A stretch of DNA of 64,000 nucleotides, taken from the NCBI GenBank assembly GCA_963824345.1, contig CAWGOZ010000006.1, forward strand, positions 62,001 through 126,000, in the 5' to 3' direction. This DNA comes from Palsa-89 sp963824345 (GTDB lineage: Bacteria > Acidobacteriota > Terriglobia > Bryobacterales > Bryobacteraceae). The translations under genes and the position numbers were made by a program. How positions within the stretch are numbered: position 1 is the first letter of the stretch; the number at the start of each line of letters is the position of its first letter. Positions 34,349 through 41,835 of this stretch are shown one piece after another. Below the pieces are notes generated by a model. The model did not search any database. It was not told where the DNA came from and worked only from the letters and a program-made list of their open reading frames with translations.

Positions 34349-35689
34349 TCAGTACATCAAACGCATGATTGTTCCGTCATACCAGACGAACTGAGCCTGC
34401 CCAGCAACCAGGGTGCCGGCCGGATTCGTCAGGCCGTCTTTCTCTTTGATGGTAATCGTTCCCAGGCCGTCGATGTTCAACGAACAGGAACCGGCGCACG
34501 TGGTATCGACGTTGAGCAGGAAGACCTGTCCGGCGCTATACGACGGCAACGCCTTGTCAGGCATGGAGCACGTATAACCGGTAGTTCCGTTGGTCGACGC
34601 GCAATAGCTTTCGTTGGCGTGGATGGTGTCGTGGGTTGGTATGAGTGCGGTGTTGAACGACGGAGTGCAGTCCACCCGGGATGCCGCCACATTGTTCACG
34701 CAGATCTGCACGATCCCCGTTCCGGAGATGAAATTCAGCGCAGGCTGCGTGCCCTGCGCGGTCCCGTTCAGGTCTATGGTCAATCCCGATATGCCCGCCG
34801 CTCCGCTGCAATTGGTGCTGCTGGTGGCGGGATCGTCGGAGCAGCCTCCGCCGGTGAAGTTCAGCGCGGGTTCGAGAGGAAGGTTGGCGCCGGCGTTTTG
34901 AATGCGAGAGATTGCTCCATTGGTCCCCGCTGTGCCCTGCGGCCCCACGGGTCCGGTTGGCCCTTGTGGACCGGATGGGCCGGTTGCTCCTTGCGATCCC
35001 GTCATCCCCGCCGATCCAGTCGCTCCCGTCGCTCCAGTGGGCCCGGCCGGCCCTTGTGGCCCCGCCGGACCGGTGGCTCCCTGCGATCCCGTCGTCCCCG
35101 CCGGACCTGCCGCCCCCGTCAGACCGGTGGCTCCTCGCGAACCGGTCGCCCCCTGTGGACCGGATGGGCCCGTCCCGCCGATTGCGCCTGCGGGACCCGT
35201 GGCCCCTTGCGGACCCGTTAGCCCCTGCGGGCCGGCCGCGCCCGTCGCCCCGGTGGGGCCTGCGGGACCCTGCGGACCCTGCACTCCCGTGATGGTTTGC
35301 GGTGCCCAGCTGTCGCTTGTGCTGTTCCACACCAACGATTCTCCGTTGGTGGGCGTGGCGGTGGAGACGGCCCGTCCTTGTAGCTTGGTCACGGTGTTGA
35401 GGCCGGGTGTGCCCGTAACATCCCCCAAAAGAACCCCGGCCGAGAGCAGCGTCCACGAGTTCAGCGCGGTGCAGCCATACAGGTTCAAGCCAGCCGGCGC
35501 GTTGGTTTGAAAGAACGCCTGGTCCACCAGGCATGCCGCCGGGAGAACGGTGCCCGACTGGAAGGGCCGAGTGCTGGGCGCGCCCGAAAAATCGACGCTC
35601 TTGCTTTGCGTTCTAAGATCCACCAGTGTTTGGCCCCCTGCTACCCCGATCAGCCAGGCCGCAACTAGAATCGCACGGCGGTATTGCAT
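34349..35689 (-). CDS. Secreted collagen-like repeat protein
   Basis: About 446 residues: signal peptide (AILVAAWLIGVAGG), an N-terminal globular part of ~110 residues with two Cys, then about 41 uninterrupted Gly-X-Y triplets (residues ~135-258, rich in GPQ, GPA, GAT), and a C-terminal ~190-residue domain with several Cys pairs. The repeat should form a collagen triple helix, so the protein is probably a trimeric surface or matrix fibre with globular ends. Thr- and Ala-rich triplets with no Hyp-dependent sequence are typical of bacterial collagens. It stands alone; whether it belongs with the glycan genes is unknown. Confidence 0.85.
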   Translation of the reverse strand: MQYRRAILVAAWLIGVAGGQTLVDLRTQSKSVDFSGAPSTRPFQSGTVLPAACLVDQAFFQTNAPAGLNLYGCTALNSWTLLSAGVLLGDVTGTPGLNTVTKLQGRAVSTATPTNGESLVWNSTSDSWAPQTITGVQGPQGPAGPTGATGAAGPQGLTGPQGATGPAGAIGGTGPSGPQGATGSRGATGLTGAAGPAGTTGSQGATGPAGPQGPAGPTGATGATGSAGMTGSQGATGPSGPQGPTGPVGPQGTAGTNGAISRIQNAGANLPLEPALNFTGGGCSDDPATSSTNCSGAAGISGLTIDLNGTAQGTQPALNFISGTGIVQICVNNVAASRVDCTPSFNTALIPTHDTIHANESYCASTNGTTGYTCSMPDKALPSYSAGQVFLLNVDTTCAGSCSLNIDGLGTITIKEKDGLTNPAGTLVAGQAQFVWYDGTIMRLMY

Positions 35690-35821
35690 GGATACGTGTC
35701 CCTCCGAGGGAGAATTCTCAACTCAGGTGTAGCAGCATGAAATCCGCGGGCGGACTCACTTGGGAGGGTAAGGGCGTGAAAATACGGTGAAGATTTGTTT
35801 GCCGGCTCGGTGAATGCAGAA

Positions 35822-35859
35822 ACGCTCCGCGGGGCTTTCGACTGCCGCCAGCGGAGCGT
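35822..35859 (-). terminator. Terminator-like hairpin after the PEP-CTERM gene
   Basis: ACGCTCCGC and GCGGAGCGT form a perfect 9-bp stem with a loop of 20 bases, about 30 bases past the PEP-CTERM gene's stop on the minus strand. It is followed on that strand by TTTCT. The loop is long for an intrinsic terminator. Confidence 0.45.
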
Positions 35860-35888
35860 CTGTTTAATGCCGCTTCAGGTTGGAAACC

Positions 35889-36666
35889 TCAAATAGCCTG
35901 GGCGAGTTTCCTGGGGCGGGATTTCTGTATCAGGAACCCTGCAACACCGAACAAGCCCAACAGCATCCAGATACTTCCGCGCGGTTCCGGAGCCGGTGTA
36001 AACACGATCTGCTCTTGGAATCCGCCGGTTCCCACACCCACTCCCGGCACCTTCATCGTGGCGTCGCTCACCACCTGAAATTGCGAGAGGAACGCATTCG
36101 TCGCGCCTCCTCCGAGGTACCACGACGCTGCTTGTTCCAGAAAGCTGGTGGGATTTGATCCGCTGGGATCAATCACCGCGCCTTCCGCGGTAGGATCCAT
36201 CAACGTCCAGATCGCTTCTTGAATACCGTTGTTGGCGGCAGTGTTTCCCTGTGCCACGTTGTACTGCGAAACCAAATAGGCCACCATGTCGTAGCGCGCC
36301 GACGCGGACGATCCGGCGCCGCTGTTGAAGAACGTATCGTCGGTGGATGCCACGCCGCCGCCGGTCAAACTGATCGCGGTCCACTGACTGGAAGAGACGT
36401 CGCCAAATCTGGTCTCGCCGAGATTCGCGCTGCCGCCGAGCGTTGTGACGTTCGCCGAATCGGTGGAGGGAACATACATTTCGTTGAAAAAATTGTCGCA
36501 GAAGATCTCCACTGAAACGCCGTTTAGCGTTGCCGATCGCGCCACCGCCGCCTCCATCCAGTTGAAAGTTGTACGTCTTGACGTCTAGCGGCACCGTGCT
36601 GGCGCCAGCAGTGCAGGCCAGAAATGAGAGACCGAGAAGCGGTCCGAGGATATGGTTTATTTTCAT
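35889..36666 (-). pseudogene. PEP-CTERM sorted exported protein, split by a frameshift
   Basis: The N-terminal frame from ATG 36666 gives a signal peptide (ILGPLLGLSFLACTAGAST) and then DVKTYNFQLDGG. The rest reads in another frame from about 36557: ATLNGVSVEIFCDNFF, then NNGIQEAIWTLMDP, ending in PEPRGSIWMLLGLFGVAGF plus a basic KSRPRK tail, a PEP-CTERM sorting signal. One base too many between about 36525 and 36557 explains both frames; without it the gene is 258 codons plus stop. The protein would be anchored and processed by an exosortase; none is encoded here. It may be a sequencing error rather than real decay. Confidence 0.65.
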
Positions 36667-36793
36667 TGCAATCACAGCTTAGGGTTCAACGGCATGCCGG
36701 TCAACAAACCAACGCTATAATCCTGACCGGGTTTTGTACTGGTACTGGAGAGGGCAGGCGTACTGGAAGGCGTCAGGCGAACTGTTTAGAATG

Positions 36794-38458
36794 TTAAGGT
36801 TGCGACCGCTGTGCGATCTGTGGAGGAAGACTGAACGGAATTTCCAGAACCACATCGATGTCCACGGGGGCGCCGTCGCGCGTGGCCGGCTTAAACTCCC
36901 AGGACTTCACGTCTCGCAGGATGGCGCTCTCCAGCCCAGGCGTGAGATCCCGCAATAGCTGCACCTTATCGAATTTGCCTTCTCTGTTGATGACCGCTTG
37001 AACCTGAACGCGAATCTCCGTGCGGGCGCCCGGCGGAACCGGGTCGACGGATTCGAACTTGCGCAAGGGAACCGGAGCGAGAACGGACGGAGCCCCGCCC
37101 GGCTTCTGGTCGCGTTCGGCGAACCAGATGATCCAATCCCCCGAATAACCGACGATATTCTCGATAGGGATCACCATGGTGTACACATCGCGGCCCAGGA
37201 AGCGTGCCTCGATGCGCGCGGGGATGGTGCGCGAAGCCGGACGTAAAGGCACCGAAAGTGTCGACACCGGCAAGCTCCGCAACCGATCGGCATACAGGAC
37301 GACTTTGCGGGGAGCATCCACGTGGGGCGGAGGCACTGCGGTGCGGTCGTCGTGAATCGTCAGATTCGGCACCCCGATCCCGCCTTTCACCTCGCCGGTG
37401 GCAAGTTCACCCACGGTGGGCGCCCTTGCAAACTGGCCCGGGCGCGAGCCATCCGGCACCGGGCCTTTGTCGCTGGGATGCAAGCCAACGCTTGCGATGT
37501 CCACCCTGCCATTTCCCGCTTCGCTGGCCGGACCCGGAGGCGCGTTCGGAGGCGGCGGTGCGCCTTTGGAAAACGCCGGAGCACCGATGCCGTCGGGCAA
37601 GGCGGCCCGCGCCGTGGGCGCACCCGCAATGGAAGCTTCCGGCAAGGGAACATCGGCGGTCTGCACTGGAATCACCAGCCGTGGCGGCTGTTGCGATGGC
37701 GGCGGTGGAACAAAAGCTTTGCGCGGCTTGGGCACTTCCACCGGCTGCGCTTGAATCTCGCGCGCCTTGTTCACGTCGCCTTTCGGTTCAGGCGGGGAGA
37801 TATTCGGTTGCGGAGACTTCACGCCTTTGGTATCCGGCTTATCGATCTTCGGTTTCGGCTCCGGCGGCGGAGGCGGGGCCGGAATCGCCATGGCCGCGCG
37901 CGCAATCAAGTTGGGCGCCGGCAAGTCCTGACGAATTTCGATTTTTGGAATCTTCTGCCAGATAAACTGCTTCACCGATTTTGGCTTGGGCGCCGTCGCG
38001 ATGATCGCCACCTCGGCCTTTTCGGCGGCGCGCGGTTTCGGGAACGTTCCTATTCTTTGCTGCGCCGACACCTCCGGCAGGGCCTTCGGAACGTGGTACC
38101 AGACGATCTTCTTGGCATCCGGCTTGATCAGCTCGTCATAGATTGGCCGCGCGCGGGAAGGCTCTTCCGAATTCCGGCTCGGCAGAATAAGCAGCCCTGC
38201 GACCACCACCGCGTGAAACAGGATGGACAGAACGAAGGAGCTCGGGCGAATGCGGTAACCCCGTCGAGTCCTGATCGGATTGCTGCGGATACGGACCTTC
38301 ACGGGCGTTGGCGCATGATGCTGCTGTCGAATGCTTCGTGCATGTCGCCTGCGTCGGGCCAGCCCCTGCATCCAGCCGGAAAGCCTGCAAAACTGGCCCG
38401 CACATGCAGCATAACAGAGTCGCATTGTCTGGAGCCATCGGTGAAGCGTGTTGGGCAC
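36794..38458 (-). CDS. TonB-like energy-transducer family protein with Pro-rich linker
   Basis: About 554 residues. A basic N-terminus precedes one membrane span near residues 73-95 (SFVLSILFHAVVVAGLLIL), then a ~250-residue Pro/Lys-rich periplasmic linker (APPPPPEPKPKIDKPD) and a C-terminal TonB-like domain with VQAVINREGKFDKVQLLR and LESAILRDVKSWEFKPA. Such proteins link the cytoplasmic membrane to the envelope; canonical TonB drives outer-membrane receptors, but no exbBD is nearby. The GTG at 38458 lacks a ribosome binding site; ATG at 38425 or 38371 may be the true start. It follows the SPOR gene after 19 bases. Confidence 0.75.
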   Translation of the reverse strand: MPNTLHRWLQTMRLCYAACAGQFCRLSGWMQGLARRRRHARSIRQQHHAPTPVKVRIRSNPIRTRRGYRIRPSSFVLSILFHAVVVAGLLILPSRNSEEPSRARPIYDELIKPDAKKIVWYHVPKALPEVSAQQRIGTFPKPRAAEKAEVAIIATAPKPKSVKQFIWQKIPKIEIRQDLPAPNLIARAAMAIPAPPPPPEPKPKIDKPDTKGVKSPQPNISPPEPKGDVNKAREIQAQPVEVPKPRKAFVPPPPSQQPPRLVIPVQTADVPLPEASIAGAPTARAALPDGIGAPAFSKGAPPPPNAPPGPASEAGNGRVDIASVGLHPSDKGPVPDGSRPGQFARAPTVGELATGEVKGGIGVPNLTIHDDRTAVPPPHVDAPRKVVLYADRLRSLPVSTLSVPLRPASRTIPARIEARFLGRDVYTMVIPIENIVGYSGDWIIWFAERDQKPGGAPSVLAPVPLRKFESVDPVPPGARTEIRVQVQAVINREGKFDKVQLLRDLTPGLESAILRDVKSWEFKPATRDGAPVDIDVVLEIPFSLPPQIAQRSQP

Positions 38459-38477
38459 AAAGCTACGACCCCGGCTT

Positions 38478-39035
38478 TCAGTTTGTTGTCTCGATGGCGA
38501 GCACTCCCGCCGATTGCAGCTTGCGCTCGGCTTTTTTCAGCGAGGCTGGTCCCGCGAAAGGACCGATTAAGATTCGACTCTCTTCCTGGTCCGCCGCGCT
38601 CCCGGGGGCGCTTGCTCCCGTCCGGCTTTTGGTGATGCGCGCCGGATAGCCTTTGGCCTCCAGCCACTGGACGAAACTCGTATCCTGCCGCGACCCCAGG
38701 CTCGCTACTTGCAGAAACAACTCAGGAGGCGGCGGAGGCACGGTATACCAGAACGCTTCGGCCATGGCGGCTTCCGGCGTGGAGGGCCCGGCAGGGACGG
38801 GCGTAGCTGCCTTCGGGGGACCTTCCACGGCGGTGCTCACAGGCGCGGATTCATTGGCCTGCACGATGCGCGCGCCCACGTACCAACTCGCCAGCGCGAG
38901 CCCGATGGTTATGGTAGCGGCAGATCCAACCAGCACGCTACTGCGGGGTCTGGATGCACCCTGAGTATCCCTTTGCGCAGGTTCGCCTAGTGGATCTGCC
39001 AGATCGGGGTCAGCTGCGCACTGAGTAGTGGACAT
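38478..39035 (-). CDS. Membrane-anchored SPOR-domain protein
   Basis: About 185 residues with AAGGAG before the ATG. One membrane span (VLVGSAATITIGLALASWYV) at ~35-55, a Pro/Ala linker, then a C-terminal SPOR-like domain: FLQVASLGSRQDTSFVQWL, YPARI, ILIGPFAGPASLKKAERKL. SPOR domains bind denuded peptidoglycan glycans at division sites. The gene immediately precedes the TonB-like gene, and the two probably form an envelope operon. Confidence 0.75.
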   Translation of the reverse strand: MSTTQCAADPDLADPLGEPAQRDTQGASRPRSSVLVGSAATITIGLALASWYVGARIVQANESAPVSTAVEGPPKAATPVPAGPSTPEAAMAEAFWYTVPPPPPELFLQVASLGSRQDTSFVQWLEAKGYPARITKSRTGASAPGSAADQEESRILIGPFAGPASLKKAERKLQSAGVLAIETTN

Positions 39036-39182
39036 ACCGCGCCTTCGTACTCCTTCCTAAGTCGTACACCTTATGGATCGGCGGACACTGAGGCAAACAT
39101 TAGCCAACCTAACCCGGCCAGCATGCCCCGGCATACGGGGGTCGGCCCATCCGGGCTGGTTCGCTAAAATAAGTGATCCAAC

Positions 39183-39629
39183 ATGGGAACTGATCTCGTA
39201 AAGGCGCCCAAGCTCAACCCCGACTTCGCCTGCTTCAAACTCATGATCCGGCGATCCAAGATCCATCGCTATGGGGTTTTCGCGGGCCAGCGGATTCCGG
39301 CCAATCGCAAGGTCATCGAATATACCGGCAAGCGCCTGAACCGCAAGGAAGCCAAGTATCGCGGCGACGGCGATTATACCTACCTGTTCGCGGTGGACGA
39401 TTATTGGACCCTGGACGGCGCGGTGGGCGGCAGCGGCGCCGAGATCATCAACCATAGCTGCGATCCCAACCTGGTGAGCCGCGTGCTGAAGGGGCATGTG
39501 CTGTACATGAGCCTGCGCGTAATCAAGCCGGGCGAGGAGCTGACGGTGAACTACAATTTCGGCAAAGATGTTCGGACGTTTCCCTGCACGTGCGGAGCGG
39601 CGAAATGCGGAGGCGCGATCGGGAAGTAG
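39183..39629 (+). CDS. Bacterial SET-domain protein lysine methyltransferase
   Basis: About 148 residues. A compact SET domain: IRRSKIHRYGVFAGQRIPA, YTGKRLNRKE, INHSCDPNLVSRV (the catalytic NHSCDPN motif) and GEELTVNYNF, followed by a post-SET Cys cluster FPCTCGAAKCGGAIGK. Almost the whole protein is the catalytic domain, with no chromatin-reader module. SET enzymes methylate lysine side chains with SAM; bacterial substrates are mostly unknown. The 3' 66 bases are repeated at 40361-40426, the remnant of a second copy. Confidence 0.87.
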   Translation: MGTDLVKAPKLNPDFACFKLMIRRSKIHRYGVFAGQRIPANRKVIEYTGKRLNRKEAKYRGDGDYTYLFAVDDYWTLDGAVGGSGAEIINHSCDPNLVSRVLKGHVLYMSLRVIKPGEELTVNYNFGKDVRTFPCTCGAAKCGGAIGK

Positions 39630-39659
39630 CGGCGCCGGGCGGGATTCGGTACTTCCGCG

Positions 39660-40063
39660 CTAAAGTGAGATCAGATTCAAGCCTTGGATCTGTCGGAAAT
39701 GCCGCAGGTTTCGGGTTGCCACACCGTAGCCTCTTTCCAACGCACATGCCCCAATTATCCGATCGCCGAAGACTCGGCGCCAATCTTTCCAACTAACTCA
39801 GCAGTGCTGACCGTGATCGGGTAGACTGGCACGGCTGCCTTTAGTTCATCGAGGAAGGCCCTAAGGCGTTCTCTGCGCTCGGCAGTGTCGGCGCGATGGA
39901 TCCCGTGCACCAGTTCGGCAACCGTGATCGAACAGAGAGCAGCTTCCATCTCGCCGATTCTCTGAATGATTAGTTTGAAGAACTGCGCCGCGTCGAGATG
40001 CTTCCGCTCCGCTTCTATGACGACGCTGGAGTCGAGAATTACTCCCAAGCTGGTGGATTCCAT
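39660..40063 (-). pseudogene. VapC-like PIN-domain toxin, frameshifted
   Basis: From ATG 40063 the PIN core reads GVILDSSVVIEAERKH (first Asp), ITVAELVHGIHRAD (Glu) and STAELVGKIGAESS, then hits a stop near 39755. The -1 frame continues as GDRIIGACALERGYGVATRNLRHF, which carries the conserved third acidic residue and the usual VapC ending, and stops at 39660. One missing base near 39765 accounts for this; restored, the protein has 134 residues, normal for VapC. The active toxin would be an RNase. As sequenced it lacks the C-terminal acidic residue and is probably dead. Confidence 0.7.
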
Positions 40064-40347
40064 GGCTGGCTGCGGCCGGAAATCCCTTCCTCGACATCTT
40101 TCATAAATCCTTCGTCCAGCGTCGCCGTGGAACCACGAGCCTCCGCCAGTGCAATACACTCGGAGAGCAATCTGCCTTTGGGTAAGGGCGATCGGATGAC
40201 CGCGATCGGTCGATGGTCTTGTTCAACCACGACCTCGACGCCCTGCTGGACCTTGGCTAATACGCCGTGAAGGTCGCTGGCCACCTCGGCCTCGGTCATG
40301 TGAACTTGCCCCACGACATCAATGATAGCCGTTTCGAATCGCGCCAA
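40039..40347 (-). CDS. VapB/Phd-family antitoxin
   Basis: Up to 102 residues. VHMTEAEVASDLHGVLAKVQ and VVVEQDHRPIAVIRSP are the Phd/YefM-type dimerisation and DNA-binding region; the C-terminal part (LDEGFMKDVEEGI) would wrap the toxin. TTG 40347 is the farthest start; ATG 40299, just before TEAEV, is a good alternative with GGGG upstream. It overlaps the vapC start by 25 bases, the usual arrangement. With the toxin frameshifted, the antitoxin may be an orphan. Confidence 0.75.
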   Translation of the reverse strand: MARFETAIIDVVGQVHMTEAEVASDLHGVLAKVQQGVEVVVEQDHRPIAVIRSPLPKGRLLSECIALAEARGSTATLDEGFMKDVEEGISGRSQPWNPPAWE

Positions 40348-40360
40348 CCAGGAACTCTAC

Positions 40361-40456
40361 AAGGATGTTCGGACGTTTCCCTGCTCGTGCGGAGCAGCGA
40401 AATGCGAGGGAGCGATCGGGAAGAAGCGTTTGGCGAGCCAACTCTGGGCTCTATGA
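40361..40456 (+). pseudogene. 3'-terminal remnant of a second SET-domain gene
   Basis: Bases 40361-40426 match the end of the SET gene at 39564-39629 in about 59 of 66 positions. In frame they read DVRTFPCSCGAAKCEGAIGK, then run on for ten further residues to TGA at 40454. Upstream homology stops at the start of the antitoxin gene. The rest of the gene is gone, as if the vapBC module or a deletion replaced it. Confidence 0.7.
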
Positions 40457-40524
40457 AGTTGACGAGCACACGTTTGTCCGGCAAACTGGTTTCAGCCCGA
40501 CATCCAATCGGGCGAGTGAGTAAC

Positions 40525-40719
40525 ATGAATCAAATAACGCTCGCCGAAGTTATCGCGCTGGCTGCAGTTGTACTCAGTATCGGGACCAACGTCGGGCTGT
40601 ACATCCATCTGAGTTCTACGATGAGCACCCGCTTCGATTCAATCGAACGGCGGCTCGAATTAATGCAGGGTGCTTTGCACGATCTCGACGTGCGAATCAC
40701 GAAGTTAGAACCGCGCTAA
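40525..40719 (+). CDS. Small membrane-anchored coiled-coil protein
   Basis: 64 residues from ATG 40525: one N-terminal membrane span (VIALAAVVLSIGTNVGLYI) followed by a short heptad-like helix (RFDSIERRLELMQGALHDLDVRI). Similar small anchor-plus-coil proteins are common in Acidobacteriota, but I cannot name the family. There is no strong ribosome binding site. The frame extends upstream to 40267, but that part overlaps the antitoxin and SET remnant and is not credible. Confidence 0.55.
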   Translation: MNQITLAEVIALAAVVLSIGTNVGLYIHLSSTMSTRFDSIERRLELMQGALHDLDVRITKLEPR

Positions 40720-40734
40720 AGGCCTCCGCACACC

Positions 40735-40763
40735 GTGAAAGTAGCTGGCCCGTGGTGTAGAAT
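40735..40763 (+). promoter_or_regulatory. Candidate sigma-70-like promoter of the NHL gene
   Basis: GTGAAA and TAGAAT are separated by 17 bases; the -10 box matches five of six consensus positions and the -35 four of six. The boxes lie about 35 bases before the start codon, which has AAAGGAG upstream. Confidence 0.4.
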
Positions 40764-40799
40764 CATTCAGACCAAGGGGCCTTCAAAGGAGAGTCTGCC

Positions 40800-41804
40800 A
40801 TGTCGCGTTCCCATCGATTGAAAGTCGCGTCTCAGGCAATTGTCGCGGTCATTGGCGCGTTCACAGGAATGCTGGGCGGTAACGCCTACAGCCAGGCCAG
40901 CGCCGCGGCCACGAACGATCTACCGAATCCATATCGCCCGATCGAGAACTGGGCGCAGCTTCCCGAGGGCATCCAGTGGGGACAGGTGATTTCCGTCGAT
41001 CCGGACGAGCACGGCAACATCTGGGTATTCCACCGCAAGGATCCAGCCATCCTGGAGTTCGATTCTTCCGGGAAGCTGATCAAGAGCTTCGGTTCGGGGT
41101 TCGTGCAGGCTCACGGGATGGCGATCGATCGCGGCGGCAATATCTGGGTTACGGACGCAGAGGGGAAAGACGGCAGGGGCCAGCAGGTTTTTGAGTTCAG
41201 CCCGGACGGAAAGCTATTGTTGACGCTGGGGAAGGCCGGCGTCGCCGGGAACGGTCCCGATACCTTCAATGGCCCGTCCGGCGTGGCGGTGGCGGCGAAC
41301 GGCGACATCTTCGTTGGCGACGGGCACGGCGCGGGCACCAACGCGCGCGTCCTGAAGTTCGCAAAGGACGGGACTTTCATCCAAGCTTGGGGCAAGCAAG
41401 GATCGGGGCCCGGCGAATTCGACACGCTGCATAGCCTGGCGATGGATTCCAAAGGACGCCTGTTCGTCGCCGATCGTGGAAACAGCCGGATTCAGATCTT
41501 CGATCAGGACGGAAAGTTCATCGCCGCATGGAAGCAGTTCGGCCGGCCGAGCGGGATCTTCATTTCGAAGGATGACACGCTGTACTCAGTCGACTCGCAA
41601 TCGGACGAGAAGACCAACCCTGGGGTGAAACGCGGCATCCGTATCGGAAGCGCGAAAGATGGCGCCGTGAAAGCGTTCATCCCGGATCTGTCGACGGATC
41701 CCAAGATCGCGCTGGCCGAAGGAGTGTCGGCCGACGCCCAGGGCAACATCTACGCGGCCGGCGTAAGCTCCAAGGCGTTACACAAGTTCGTTCGCTCGCA
41801 ATGA
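40800..41804 (+). CDS. Secreted six-bladed propeller (NHL-repeat) protein
   Basis: About 334 residues, AAAGGAGAG before the ATG, signal peptide ending near AYSQA. Five to six NHL-type repeats follow, such as GMAIDRGGNIWVTDAEGK, LLLTLGKAGVAGNGPDTF, GVAVAANGDIFVGDGHG and RLFVADRGNSRIQIFDQDGK. The architecture resembles the lyase domain of peptidyl-glycine alpha-amidating enzymes, but many such bacterial proteins are plain binding propellers. It is single-gene, converging on the molybdenum hydroxylase genes. Confidence 0.82.
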   Translation: MSRSHRLKVASQAIVAVIGAFTGMLGGNAYSQASAAATNDLPNPYRPIENWAQLPEGIQWGQVISVDPDEHGNIWVFHRKDPAILEFDSSGKLIKSFGSGFVQAHGMAIDRGGNIWVTDAEGKDGRGQQVFEFSPDGKLLLTLGKAGVAGNGPDTFNGPSGVAVAANGDIFVGDGHGAGTNARVLKFAKDGTFIQAWGKQGSGPGEFDTLHSLAMDSKGRLFVADRGNSRIQIFDQDGKFIAAWKQFGRPSGIFISKDDTLYSVDSQSDEKTNPGVKRGIRIGSAKDGAVKAFIPDLSTDPKIALAEGVSADAQGNIYAAGVSSKALHKFVRSQ

Positions 41805-41835
41805 AATCCGCGGCTCGAACTTCGCCGTTGGCAGC

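Noticed and set aside
34919..35290. Short-period repeat resembling a tandem repeat or CRISPR-like array
   Set aside because: The period is 9 bases or multiples, from Gly-X-Y codons; there are no constant repeats with unique spacers. No CRISPR array was seen anywhere in the window.
34557..35534. Long open frames overlapping the collagen-like gene on both strands
   Set aside because: The Gly-X-Y repeat keeps all frames free of stops; the alternative products are repeats of Arg, Asp or Pro with no signal peptide or domain.
39523..39792. Minus-strand frame of 89 codons over the end of the SET gene
   Set aside because: It is partly the wrong frame of the vapC tail; the correct vapC frame gives the conserved PIN ending.
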